Below, one piece after another: positions 28,601-43,600 of a stretch of 64,000 bases of DNA; the first letter of the stretch is position 1, and the number at the start of each line of letters is the position of its first letter. Source of the stretch: Solea solea (lineage: Eukaryota > Chordata > Actinopteri > Pleuronectiformes > Soleidae); the NCBI RefSeq assembly GCF_958295425.1, contig NC_081139.1, positions 16,009,888 through 16,073,887 on the forward strand. The letters are read 5' to 3'. The notes beneath the pieces are model-generated. The model had not been told where the DNA came from and made no database searches. It saw only the letters and a program-made list of their open reading frames with translations. Both the position numbers and the translations under genes were made by a program.

Positions 28601-31600
28601 TGATAGTATATGACACACAGTAACAGTTCAGACCCATGCAGGCTTTGTTGAAAAATAGTCACATGACCCACAGGTTGTTTCTCCACTACTAATTAAAAGG
28701 ATTAAAAAAAAGAGGCAGGAAGACCCGGATTGGAACAATGGCCTTTCTGCATGGAGTTTGCATGTTCTCCCCGTCTGTGCATGGGTTTTCTCTGGGTTCT
28801 CCGGTTTCCTCTCACAGTCCAAAAAAAATGCCATATGGGCATTAGGTAAACTTGGACACTCTAAATTGACTGTAGGAGTGAGAGTGGATTGCTGTTTGCC
28901 TCTAAGTGACCCTGCGATGGACTGGCGATCTGTCCAGGGTTTACCTATATCAGCTGAGATTGGTAGCACCCCTCCTGCAACCCTCCTGTAGAGGATAAAG
29001 CGGTAGAAAATGGATGGATGGATATACATAATATTTTTGGTGATGACATCACTATTTTATTATAGATTATTTTTTATTATTATTATTTTATTATATCATA
29101 TTTCTATTGAGTTATTTATGTGATAATTATTTTCAGAAAATGTGATGCCTTTAACTGAAACAAACATCTCCTAACATCAGCAAATGCATATTGTCACATT
29201 CACATGCACATGTTTCTTCACTCATACATCCATAGGTGTTATGGATGAAAGTGATTAGTAAGAAACTAATGGATCAATAGATCAAAGATGGCAATTGGAT
29301 GTATTATTAACTAAATGTCTCACATTATGTTTATAAAATAACCAGCTTTGTACAAATTCCCTCCCTTTGTTCACTGCTGGCTGGTGTGGCTTCATTCATT
29401 GCTATGCACTTCAGCAGCCAATTAATGTCACTAACAAGTGAGCATAACGAGCTATTTGCAGTCGTCCGTGTTGAGCGGAATGAGTGGACCACACTCTTCC
29501 TTCTCCTTGACTCCCGCCTGATGAGCTGAAAAGGGGAAGCATTCCCCAGGGACAATTAGCACCCTGCAGATCCAGTCTGCATTGTGAGGAGTGGATCCTT
29601 TACAGGACCACGGACAGCTCCACAGTGTTCCTGCAGGCCAGTGAGTGCAGTTCATTAGAGAAATGACTGGCCTACAGCAACCACCAGCATCAAGACCTGA
29701 CCATTATCTTTAGTCAGACACTCTCTCTCTTTCTCTCTCTCGCTCTCTCTCACTCACACACACTGCTTTAGGCCATATGCAGACATCTCACGTTGACAAT
29801 GAATGATTTTGTGTTAGGGACGTTGCAGTGTGCAGTCGACAGCAGCCGTAAACCGTCTTTAGAAATTGTTTTAATTCTGTTTGTTGAGTATAAACAAAAA
29901 GAACAGCGATACAAAGTTAACAATCACCCTCACTTGGGGGATTCACCCTCACTTGCCACATGACTCGTGTCTGTCTGACAGAGTAGATAAATGCTGCATC
30001 ACAGCTCAAATTGCCTTTATGAATACAACATAATCTGCATTTATATTTGAGGTGTATTTTCTTTCTTTTTTCAAGCACAGTGGTTGTGTGTGTTGGCTCA
30101 AAGTTCAAACTTAACCTCCTGTTAAAAGGCAGTATAGCAAACCAGTGACATCACTGACTCAGTACTGATTCTAACCAACCAAAAAAGAATGGCCCACTTT
30201 TCAAAATAACCAAAAACAAAAACCAAATGGTTATCATTTTTAAGCGATTATACACGTATACACGGATACATGCAAAGTAGTATTTTGTTTTCAGCAAATA
30301 ACACTTTAAAATATTACACATTTGGCCTTTAAACTTAAATAACATTTAAACAGATGAGCTGATGCAGAAAAATCTAAAGTCTCTGGTTGTCTGTCTGTCT
30401 GTCTGTCTTTCAGCAGTACAACCTCTGCTTATACTTTTATAATTCACCATTATTTTTTCAAGGATTGAGTGCACTCTAAGCACACTTTCAGTTGGTCAGG
30501 CAGCAGACGACATAGAGCTAAATAACAATCAGTTACCGATATGAAATGGATATAAATGTCATGTTATTATAATGAAGATAGGAAGTACCATAAACCTATC
30601 ACCTAAATCACAACAACCCAAATAAGGCAGTCCCATCTCACACATTAGACCATGACGTTTGTTATACTTTCCAAAGGGTTTCAGCTATGATCTGTAAAAT
30701 GTAAGATGTATACCAATAATACTATATTTACTTAAGGTATGACCTATGAAGTAACTATATTTTCTGTTTTTGGCTCTTGTTTTTGTACCAGGTTTCATGA
30801 ACTCCTTCACAATAATCTGGGCAAGTGGATAATATGGCTTTCCACTTAAATCCAGACCCTCACGTCAGACCAATTCCTCACTGACCAACTAGTGGCACAT
30901 TACACTACTTTAGTCTGACATTGACTCCTGAATATGTTTTCTTTTAATTGCTCTTCACTCACAGTCAACCCTCAGGAAGTCGTTGAGCAGCTGGAAGAGG
31001 GGGAAACTGTCCCAGCTGTCGGGCGGCTGAACTTCAAGTGCAGCATCCATGTCAGCTGAGTAGAGGCACAGGAAGGTCTCAGCGTGCTCCACCATCAGGT
31101 CTGACCACCAGGCGAAGGCCTTCAGACGGAGAGAAAGACAGAAAGGAAAGGGAGACGGAACACGGGAAGTGAAAGAAAATCAAGAGGTTGAGAGTGAAAG
31201 AAATTACACAAATTAGACGAAGACGAGAGGAAAATACAGTTGTTCCCCTGTGGGAACATCTTTAAGAATTTTCAATTCAAATATAATTCTGCTGAAGGTG
31301 TTAACTCCTCTGATCTACTACAAAGATTCCTGGCTCACTCGCTCTCTTTTCTCTCCTGCTTTTCACTATGCAAGTCAAGTTGTCGCCTCGACGACTTCCC
31401 TGCGTGATCTCCGGGGATGGATTCTTCACAACTCAAAGCATGAAAACACAACGCTTGGGCACGGAGGAATCACACACTCTTGTGTTGGCCCACAGAGGAA
31501 ACAGCAGCAGCTCCTCAACAGACGTGGCAGGGAGCTACTTAAACACTCACCCGCAGCTCCTTCAGCGAGTCAATCTTAAGAAAGGAGCCAGCGAGCGGTG

Positions 31601-34600
31601 CCGCGCGTGCATCTCCCCTTCAAACAGATGCAGTGAAGTGACTGTGCAGGGACCAGGCTAGTCTCATGCACATGAGAAACACTCGCTTTTCTCCATGCAC
31701 CCCCACTCTTGCCAGGCCTCTAAAGAGAGACCCGTGAGGACCCATGGTATTTGCTCATTCACATCAAGCTGCCAACACTGTAATGTGAATGTGCCCATGG
31801 GTTTAGGTGGTGCCGGGTGTGTGGAGGAGGTGGGGGTCGGGGTCATGCACTTTCCATGAGTTTTGTTGCTGGTGTTGGGCAGTTGTTAAGAAGGTACATC
31901 CAGTCAGTGCCCCACATGTAATCACCATTTTTACATTTCAGTACAAATGAATGTGCAATGACAATAAAGATCTATACTATTTTATCCTATTTGACCAAAA
32001 GTGTAGACATGACACTAAATAAAATGTTAGACGCTTCTTTCATGCCTCTCCAATCGATACGAGCCAATTACCTGCAGCCAACTAAAAAGAAAAATTTGGA
32101 AACCTCGAAATTACTTCATACAGGATATTCACAACCTTTCCTCTAATGACAGCTGCACAGATATTTTTGGTAGTGACGCTGTTGAAGCTGAAAACTGCAC
32201 ATGATTTGAAAGGATTTCAGGTGGAGGTGAAGAAGTAGGACATTATCGTGTCTCATTCTTCCCGTTATGTCTTTGGTTTTGTTATATAGCTGTTTTGATT
32301 TAGGTTTTGTGCCACATCAGATCAGGTGTTTTTAATCAAACATAAACTGACCAAACACATGATGTAAAATAATAGTATTTTGGAATGAAATGGTTCGGTA
32401 CAATTATGCTGCAGACATTTATATATCATAATTATGCTTAATGGGGACGCATTTTAAAGGTCCATTGTGTAATGTTTGGGTAACATTGTGTTAATTTGGC
32501 AAAAAATTATGATACAATTCACATACTTAATATTTGATAAGCCCACAACCATCTGATTGTATGAATTGTTGTGTTTAATTACTCCCAGAATTAGTCTTTT
32601 ATAATTATATCAAGAGGCTGCCATTTTAGACCACCATGATTTTACAGTAGCCAACAAGGAACTATCTTTTGAGTTTTTAAGCTAACTGAAGACTATAATA
32701 GGTTCTCCAACACACGTGGAAAGGGTGAGGTGGAAGTGTGAGGTGAGTGACACTGCAAGATGAAACCTCACCAATAAATATTGCTAAATTTAACACATGT
32801 ATCACTTGTTGTTGACATGTAAATACTGATACAGAGAATAAGTTCCTTACAAAACACAATAGAGATTACAATTTATTTGTGCGGGAACGCGATTTCTAGA
32901 AGGTTGTATGGTTTTAATCTGCATTTTTTGGATTAAAAATGGTGAATACATCAGAGGCACACAATTTGGGGCCTGACAAAAAAGGTGAGCACTAATAACC
33001 AGGATTAGAGCCATGTATTGCATGTGATAAAATAAATCAAAGCTGTTCACAGTGAATTGATCGGACAGAAAATAAACAAACAAGGAGTTGAGTCTAACAC
33101 TGGTTAGGCTAGTTCAGCAAAGTGCTCACATCACTGTTTCCATCAGTGTGATGCATTTCACTGAATTGCACAGGGAGTAATGGTGTGATCGCTGATCACT
33201 CACAGCATGCCTCACATTCCTCCCTTGTGTGGATCCAATAGGGATGGAAAAGGAATGGGTTTCTTCAAGGGAAGGAAAAGTGACATAACATCCGCAACGA
33301 GCTTTTTTACAGGGGTGCAATAAATGACATATGGCTAAACACTGGAAACAGGTTAGCATATTTCAGGATTTGGGGGAAAAACAGGATACAGAGTTAATGT
33401 GTGACAACTCTGCGCACTGTTTTCTCGGAGTGCATGTCCAGCAGATAAATCGTGTTGCCCAAGCGCTTGTCTCAGTTCTTTTCGGCGCCAAAGATGAGAC
33501 AGTCGCTAGCTTGGAAGCTGACAGGCACTTAATTAGCAGTGATTACAAACGGAAACGGGTTTGGGTCATTGTTGAGAAGGGAAACATTAGTGATCCTCTA
33601 CAACAATAGCCGCGTTATAAAGTGCATGCAAAGGACTTACAGTAAAGGGTGGGGAAGGAGACGGGGCAAACGGCACTGAGAGACAATCACATACCTCTTT
33701 TCCCTGTTCAAACATTTCAGCGCAAACCAAACAAATCGGTGAAATAAAAAGCAGAGAGGGAACACGTCAATGTGGTTTTGGTAAAAATGGACAGAAATTA
33801 TGCATTCAGAGTATACTGTATATATATATAGTTGTTCTTATTCCTCAATATCTGTTCAGCTCAGTGTTTAGTGTTTTCTACATGAACACCTGATGATATA
33901 GGAAGAAACACTTGCACTTTGTGCAGTACGAGATCTACTCTTTCAGACCTCCAGTGAGGAGGAATACAAAGCAGCTGTGTAAAAAGACTTATTTTGTTTA
34001 TCACAGACAAAGGTAAACATTGTGAATGAAAGCAATGGGATTCCAGAAGACAGTCAATGAATAAAACACAATCAAACACTGTCCTCAGTGCCTGAGAATA
34101 GAAGTGGACCACTTTAGTTTGTTTTGTGGTTAATCTGGGAAAAATCACAAAGCCTTCCATTTGAAGTGTGTCACTGAAAAATCTCTGTTTGAAATTTACA
34201 CACACTCGAATCATGACACAATACTTATGGTTGGACAAGGCTAAGTGGTAGGAGAAATGGGATTGAGCCTAACATAATTAGTGCTACCTTTGTACCTAAT
34301 TTAGGACCAACTATTTTGTTTATTCCTGTTCAGTAATGTAACACACTTGCTGCAACTTTCATCACAGAAAGCTACACAATTCTCCAATGAGGAGTTACTG
34401 GAAGTGACATTTCTGTGCTTAAACAAGTAGAGGATAGATAGATAGAAATGTTTTCTTTAAAATTTGTCCTGCTCCTTTTTTGCTTTATTTCCTGTTTTTT
34501 TAATCAGTTTTAGTGAACTTCCAGGTTCTACTGCAATGAAACCGACTTGTGTGAGTGAGTCTGTGTGTGTGCGCGTGTGCGTGTGAGAGAGAGAGAGATG

Positions 34601-37600
34601 CAGGCGGACTAACCTCAGCATGGTGTTCCTCATTCTGCTGAAGGACCTCAATCACCAGCTCAGCCAGGCGAATGGTGTCCTCCAGCTTTTTGGCAGGAGT
34701 GACTAACCGCCCTACATTCTCTGGAGCACAAAAGTCAGAGGTTAGTGTGGGCGGGCGGCCTCCACGTCTGATCACCATCTATTCTTTGACACTGTTTGCA
34801 TGCAAGTGTTAGAGAGCATACCAGGTCTTTAACACTTAAAATGATCAGAGTGTTTCCTTTGACACAGTAAACGTATACAACATGCATGTTTATCCTGCCT
34901 ACTCAAAAGTGATCTTAGTCCAGTTTATAGCCTGAGCTTAAATCACTGAGTTGATCTCATTGTCAATTCAATAATTACACCACATAAATGACATATCAAC
35001 GGTTTATAATTAGGGCTGGGTATAATATGATGGAGCCTTCAAATTGGACTTGTGAGCTTGTGATTACGACATGAGGATCTTTTTATTGTTATGTCGTGAG
35101 AACACCATTGCCAGGCAACAGTGTGGGGGTAATTAAACAATGCTAGTCTTTATGATAAAAGTTAAACTGGACTTTTTGGCCTCCAAATTTAAAACATCTG
35201 CAAAAATACGTCGCAACAACCCCATATGAATGCAAGACCTGAACTTAATACATGTTAGACTTTAATACTGTAGGTTATATTTTGACTTTTGATACTTTCA
35301 GGTTTTACCCAGCCCTAGTTATTCTCTGATTCCAGCTCTAATAGATGTTGTTTAGTCAATGCTTTCCCCATGAGTGCTAGGTAAGGAGGCTGGAATTAGT
35401 GGATGTCTGTGGTATGAAGCAACAAGTCAACATGACTGTCATCCAGAGGGAAAATGGCCGTGATGGGGGATGTAAACAGGAATGTACACTTAACACATAT
35501 CATGCAGTAATGTGGCTGTTACGTCGTCCACAGAATCTAAACTCTAAACCCGAAATTGCATCTCAGTGTTAGTGTTATGAAAAAGTGTGGAGAGTGCTGC
35601 AGGTTTGACCTCCACACCATGCCTTAGTATGTTCCATGCAACCTTGTCTCCATTTTCCCACACTACTGATGATTCCTATGGAACATATTTTCTGAGCTCA
35701 AATTACCTTTTGTACGTTTAGAGAGGTCGTTTCACCAATCTTCTTTCGAGTAAACACAATACTACTACTATAATGTCAGAAACAAGTCAATCTGTGAGAA
35801 AATACATTCCATGTGGGAAAATATTTTTTGGGAGACAAGGTTAGTTTCAAGAAAGGACTAAAATTATACTACGGCCAGTGACTGTAACTTGATTCTGATC
35901 AGTTGACAGATGCCTGCTGGCTTTTACTAAACATGGGTGTTTTTAATTTAGCCCAGCTTTATTTTTGGCCGTGGTATAAGCATGATGATGCACTCCAAGG
36001 CTTTTTTTGTTTTTCTGATATGGAATATAATGAATTCTGAGTTTATAAAAACACCTGGATAAAAAGCTGCAGGGTTCCTCCACTTCTTCCATTGTTCTCA
36101 TATATTAGGACACCACATTGTGCTTTATCACTTACTATCGAGTAGCAGGAATGTTTGTGGGGGGGAAAATTGGACGGTGAGGATTCTAAAAGTAAAGCTC
36201 ACGTTATTGAAGATTTCAACATTTAAGATAACTCAGTAGAACATTTTAGATAAATCCCCAACTGCCCTACCACCAAAGAAAGAAATAAAAAAATATTTTA
36301 TAGATAAAGAAATAATAAAAAAAAACGCTAAGTGAATATGATGCAGTACAATGTAATTGTTTTATTACCCAAGAGCCATGATTTTCCTAGAAATTGGAGA
36401 AATATTTAAAAGAATAAGCAGTGGAAAACATATCACAACCAACATCTAAATTGAAATGGTTCTTGATTGGAATTATGTTCACTTATATATAAATAATTAA
36501 TTTCATTTAATTGAAATAGGAAAAATACCTCTGGAGGCCCGATTCCACATGCCTTATCAAACTAAAGGAATGATAAAAGAATGAGGACTGTGTGCACACA
36601 AGTGTGAGTGTGGACTGCTCGTTCTGTTGGATAACAACACATTTACACACACACACACTTAAATTGGTCAGGCCACAGTGTGATGTGTTCAGTCCACTGC
36701 TGGCTGTTGCAGTTGTGGACAGCTCAGCAGGGCGGTGGAGCTTAATTCATGCCAACATGGCTGAAAGCTTCCACAGAATGGAACTCTGTACTGACTCAAA
36801 GGGATGATTGTCAGGATCAAGTAATGTTTGTCACGTAAGAGCGGTTATATCAGAATTTGGAGTAGTGTTGGAAATCAAGGGGCACTTATTTTATTCTTAT
36901 AAGTTGTATATAAATGACTCAAGAGAGACAAAAGGGTAGATAAAACATTTTCTAATCCATCTACCAAGGTCATGGTATTTCTAAGTGTAATACAGATGTA
37001 GCTGGACTTGCTTGAAGGATATTTTAAGCTTTTCAAAGGAGAAGTTAAATATCTTTTTAACTCAAGTGAGCTCAGTTTCCTTGATACAAAACTTTCTTAA
37101 AACAATATCCAAATGCCCAAGACAGGCTTGAAAATTGTGAACCCATCCTTTAACTACAGGGTTAGTTCTGGTATTGATGATAGCTACCATTAAACATTGG
37201 AATATACTGTGAGCCACTGTGCCTCTCTTGGGTTACTCATCAGCTAAAGTGATTATGGTGACATTAATTATGAAATCTTTATTTCACAGTCATTGACTCA
37301 TTATTGCTGCTCTCCTTTACCTTCAAAGCTGTTTTTTTTGTTTGTTTGTTTTTTTAATGTCTTGTTTCATTCTGAGATTCAGAAGGATATGAAAAACACC
37401 TTTATACAGTCACTTTATCTTATAAAGTTTATGTGCCTTTGTTGAGCAGTGCATCGGGGAAGTTGTGATAGGGTTCATGGTTACAGGTTAGACATTATAG
37501 TACAACATCACCTGGATCCTTCAGATTGTTCTGAGATTCCTCCACTAAGAGTATAATCAAAAATAAAATAATAAAAAAAGGATGGGTAGCAGGGATGGAC

Positions 37601-40600
37601 AGAAGGTAGAGAAAGGTGGGAAAGTGTCAGGTATAGGGTGAGAGAAGAGATCATTCAGTACAGCTAGTATGAGCAGAGGAGAAACAGGAGTCAGAAAAAA
37701 AAAGATGACGGTTAGATTTTATTTAGTATTAAACCATTTTGCATATCTGAGCAGAGGTTACTCCATTAGAGCATGAAATACTTCAGGAAATACACAAAGC
37801 ATCTTCATTTTTACCTGAAATCTACTCCAAAAAAAAAAAGCATACATACCTATTAAAATAATAAATACCAGCATCTAATGTTTAATTTATTTCAAATGCA
37901 AGAGGTGTGTGTGACTTTGAGAGCTCATGTAATCTGGATGTTTCACTCACAAGACTGAGAACCAAAGGAAACTTTCTGCAGGATGTGGGCGCCCTGTTTA
38001 TATGTACCATGGTCTTAAACATTTAAGAGATTTTTTCACACGAGCAAAGTAAAAATGCATTCAAGTCACAGGCACACAAAGAACAGGTGTTTCAATCATG
38101 ACAGACAAACATTTTCACAAAAAATATTGGAGTACGGTTTGAGTGCTTTATGAGGCAAATTGAAAACTATAGCGAGTGCATTTTACAGACTTAAACACCA
38201 CACACAAACAAACTGATGCACGACAGAGACGTGAGGCTTCTTGTAGTGGTTGGATGTGCTGGTTGTAAGAAAACAAAAAGTCAAAAGTGCTGAGGAGGGA
38301 AGGGCAGGGGAGAGGAGGGGAGGGGAGGGGAGGCTGGGGAATGAGGAAGGTACTCACGAATGGTTAAATCCATCACTTGAGACGCCAAGCAGAAGACAGG
38401 ATGCTCATACATCTCTCTCTTTTTCCCTAGAGAGAAAGAGGGTGGATACCGAGGCATGCGAGAGGCCAGGGTCAGAGTGGATGAGCACAGAGGTCGCTAG
38501 GGTTTGACTGATATGAAGTTTTTCAAAGGTTGAAATCTGTGCTTTCTGTGTTGATAATCAATATCGCTCAATAGCCCAAAAGAAGAAGGCGGACTAAGAA
38601 GAAAAATTGTGTCAAAGGTGCCATGTGTATTATTTTTTGTTTTATTGTAATATAAGCTATGAAGTCATGTCGGTATAATGGAGTTAATAAATAACTTCAA
38701 ATACACATGTAACGAGTGTGTAAGGGTCGACGAAGTGAAGGCAGAGGGCAACACAAACCTACCAAAATTACACACACATTTTAAAACAGCAGACCCACAT
38801 GTATTCATTCATTAATGTTTGACAGCACGAAGATTGGCCTGAGAGGTAGCCATCAGACGTTAGCAGACCAGTGCCTGTCATTGCTAATTATGTATAGAAA
38901 GAGTTTTAATGTTGTGATAGCTGCCATTGTTTCGCTGCATTGTTTTCTGACAAAAACCAATGGCTAAATGCATAAATGTGACTTGACTGGCTAGCATCAG
39001 AGTTCTCATTTCTCAACTTATGAGACATGAGCATAGGAAAGCAGTTTGGCAACGATAAAGTAAAGAAGATATTTTAGTTGACACCTCTGCAGCCATTAAA
39101 GAAGAGAAAATTAGTGCCCACCAAATGAATTTGACTCACTCCACTACAAAGTTTCATCATTTCAATATATGACTTACAGGTGATTGAAAGTTTGGCAATT
39201 CTTTTGCATACTCCAACTGTCCACTGTCATATACAGTATAGCAAATCTGATGAAGCCACTTCCTGCAGTTTAGATGTGAGCTGCCTTCATAACGTTCACT
39301 TTTCTACTTCTGTGTATGTAGTTACTTTTTACAATGATGTCCATGCATTTGCACCATACACTCTAGTCCTAGTACCTGAGAAGGTACTTCTTAATGATAA
39401 CCTCTTGTACTGCATAGACTTTTAAGGGAACTGTAAGGGTGGGAGCCCTGATGCAAGATGATTCCTTGAATATTATGGATATTTGGATAGAACTTAAAAT
39501 GCTTCATAGACGCTGATAGATAGTTGTTTTTTGCTAAACATTGTTGTTAAAAAGTATTCAACCGATCAAAATTATAAACAAAGCACCTTTGGATAATATT
39601 GATTGTCCATGTCAATAATGTTCAATGATAGACCATGTTAATAAAACAACGTATCAGTCAAACCTTAGAGTTTACAGTTATAAGGTTGTTGTGGGTGGGT
39701 AGAGGGACAGATATCTGAGATTTGCAAGTCAACAGAATGAGCAATGTGGCATCACCCTGTTTCTGTGACTGATAGATACCATAGTACAGGCAAGACTGTA
39801 CCCATGCATGTGGGTCTGGGGTTCAGAACTCAGGGACTGTCATTGAAATAACATTTCTTTACAAGCAGAAGTAACATCTAAAATCATTTCCCTTAGGTCA
39901 AGAAGCCCACCGAAAAAATGAAGGGATGGGATTTTTAGAAAGAATCAACAATCACAACTGAGAAACTAAGGCTTATCATCCTTAGTGTCTTCAGCGAAGT
40001 GATGGTTTCTTTACAGACATCTCCTTAAATTGTCAATTTAAAGATTTTTTTGATGTGCTTGTTTGCACTGTACTAATTTCATTGTGTAATAGCCTATTCG
40101 GTTAACTCTCCCTGATCTGGCTGACTGTAGGTAAATGTCTACACCCAGTGCCTGTAATAGATTCATTCAAAACACTAAAATTGGTCCTGTATGTTTAATA
40201 TACCTGAGCACTTGAAAAACAGGCTGGCATATACTGAATGTTTTAACCAGGGCAGCATGGTGGTGAGCATACATGCATATGTGATATATGTCTCCCCGTA
40301 GCAAGGGTCATTTCTCTCACAGGACATAGTTTAAGTAGGGAGTCAAAATGACAAAGGTGTGAATGTGGACACCCTGCCCATTGTGGTTCTCCCTATTTGT
40401 GAATTGACGGGTCTGTTGGGTCAGGATGATGTGGTACATTCATGGACAACCGGCCCAGTAACTTCAAACTAGCTTGAGAGGATATAGTTCCCTGCAATCC
40501 ACTGGATTCTCCATGGTGTCCTGGCCTCACCTGTGTCGGCCATTGAGGAGCTGGACTCACTACTGGACTTATGTAATCAAGATGTAATACAAACTTTATG

Positions 40601-43600
40601 TGGACTACATCTAGGAGACTGTAAGAAGCAAATAGTGTGATCATTAAACCCCTGAACCAGGCTCATCCAGAACTGCTGCCCAAAGTGCTACTATAGTTTT
40701 GAATGTCGGTTATGTCAATTATACTTTAATATTTGTATGTGACATTCCTCGCTCTAACTTAACATTATACATTATACAGAATATATGATATCAATATTGT
40801 CCTAATAAGAGTTAGGAACACGTTTGGGATCAAATATTTTAGATGTCTGCAAAATGTTCATGAGTTTACTTAAAAAAGAAAAAAACATGCAACAGGGAAA
40901 ATAAAATAAATTGAACTGCTACAAGGGCCATTCCCTTCATGTCTTGTCTATTGGCCTTTCTGTTTTCAACCAGCAGCTAATGAGAAGCAGCAAAAGCCAA
41001 TAGACAGGGAACAGAGAAGGGTGAGTATGGAAAGTCACCAGAGAGCAAAGAGGAGGAAGGCAGACAGAAGGAAAAAGAAGGACCATCACTTCAGCTACGA
41101 GGCAGTGGGAAACTCAGCTGAAAGAGAAGCTATAAAGCTATAAAGCTATAGGCATGGTATACAAAGTCAGCATGACTGAGTTGAATGCATTTTTACTTAC
41201 TGGAAAATGTTTAACTAAATCAGCATATTAACAGCATTTCTCACATCAAATCAACAACCTTGCTATTAAGTGCACTTTAAAAAGTGGCGAGCAGCTCTTT
41301 TTTTGCAGCTGTGAAGAAAAAAAGTCAGTTAGACATTGCATTGCAAGTATTCTTTTCATGTCTGAAGTCTTCATAACTCAACTGCATAATAAGTCCCACC
41401 TGAGCATGGTACATTTATTGTACTTGTTTATTTTAGAACATTTGTAAATAGATCACTCCACTATTCTACATGCATCTATAGGCTTCCTAACAAAACAACT
41501 GCCCCACTGAGTTCACAAGTGCTCTCAACACTGCTTTTAGAGTATCTCACACCTGAATTCATGTGTGAAAGAAAAGTCAACCTGACTCAGCAGGTAAAGT
41601 GCTGTCATAGGAGAACCCAGGTTTGTTTGTATTTTATAATGGTAACACTACAAATTTAACCCACAGAGGTGAAGCCATAAAGTGGTAACTTACCTTCCAA
41701 TTTGGCATATTCTGACAGGCGTTGGTAATTGACCAGAGCTGCCTGGTCCAGACATCTGTGGATGACAGCTTTGACTTCGTCTTGTGGAACAGGTGTGACA
41801 ATATCTCTCATCAGAACCTGAAAGAACAGACACAGTCACCAGCTGTGTCTTTGCTATACAGTAATACAAATTGTATCATGATAAATGATGAGAAATTATC
41901 AGAATTTTGTTTACACAACACCAGTAAAATTAATATTAGCTGGCAAAAACTATTTAGGAACATGGAAATAATAATTAACGAACACAAGTATGGCTCAATA
42001 ACATGTTTATTAACTGTATTATTATTGAAAACAGAGTTATGCAAGTGAGACATTTAAATATAACTAAAAGCTGTGGACATTGAAGATGGAGATGGAGAAG
42101 ACCTTGAAGCAGATGAGCTACAGCAGCAAAAGGCCACACCAGATGCCACTTTTTCTACTTTATAAAGTGTCTTATATACCTAATAAAGTGGCTTGTGGGT
42201 GTATACTGATTATTTACTAGATATCTACTGGAGCCAATCCGGCTCACTTTCACATCTACACTAATAAAATAAAACATGTTGAGCCTAATCCCAGTCTGCA
42301 TGAGTATCAGAGAAATCCCCCACACACGGGGAGAACATGCAAACTCTTGCTCAAGTGGCCTTAACAAAGACCTCTGGCTTGTTAAAGTTCTGCTGTCAAA
42401 ATCTCTGCCATGAATGAAACCTTGCATCTATTTTGTTAATTAAAGTGCATACATTTAAATCAGTAAAATGTAAGTGGGGCTGTTTATAAAGTGTAATGAT
42501 TTTGAGGCGGTGTCATTATAAGGCCTAGATTAGAGGGAATCTGTATGTATCTGTCCAGCAGTAAAAATTAACTTACCCGTTCAAGCAAGGACAATGTGGC
42601 TTTCAGCGCTCCCTCTGGTCGTCCAAATGGAAAGCAGTACCTGTGGTAGCAGAAGAACAAACCTTAATTCAAACCCTACGAAGTCTGTCTAGGTATGAGT
42701 TAAGAACCTGGTTCTAATTTTACATCGCTCCCACCTGAAGTGTGTGATCTGATTTTCCAAAAGCACACGTAGCCTCTCCTTGATCTCCTCGAAGCGCTCC
42801 TTCTCTTCCACCGTCACTGTGCCAATACCGTCGGGCCTGAAAGACAGTAATGCTAGTAAGTGAATAAAAGGGACAACATTCTCCACAGGCACTGTGAGTG
42901 TGTGTGTGTCATTGAGGACAAACTAATATATTTCTCAAACCAAGGCGACTTTATTAGGCCATATCCACATGGACGTTAAAGTAAGTAAAGCTAAAACAAA
43001 TTTTGTGAACATTTTTGCATGTCAGGGTTTGATATGCACACACAGTGACAAAAATAGATGCCTTCGTTGAAAACAAAGGCACAAAACAATTCAAGACATG
43101 TTTAAAAAGCAGGTAAATGGGTCAAGAAAGGACTCACATTTTAGAAAAGCCCCACACAGTCCAGTGCAGATGCACCCAAACACAAACAGTTAGATATTGG
43201 AAAAAAGGCCATATAAAGTACTGAAAACATTTGGGTTTCAGCAGTTAATGGGCAAATGCAAAATAATGTTTCAATTTTGAATAATATTGCAGTGCACTCA
43301 ATCACAGGCTGAGTAAATCTGGGGTGTCCACAGTATATTACAGACCTGCACACATAAGTGGTTCTGAAAAACCTTCACACACAGTCCTATCTGTCAGACG
43401 TACTATATTCAATCAAAGAAGCATTAGCTACACATATTTATATTGTATATGGTGAAGACAGCAACTCAAGAGGCATTATTGCATCACATTCTCCTAATTA
43501 TTTCATTTCACAGATTGAAATTACAGCAGGTTTGTGCCAGATCAGATGTTTTTTTTAGCATAAATTTGTGCTGTGGCTGGATCAGGGTGGAGAGTGAGCA

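Noticed and set aside
31250..31661. GC-richer plus-strand open frames next to exon W15
   Set aside because: No domain or splice pattern supports them; they overlap cadps intron sequence.
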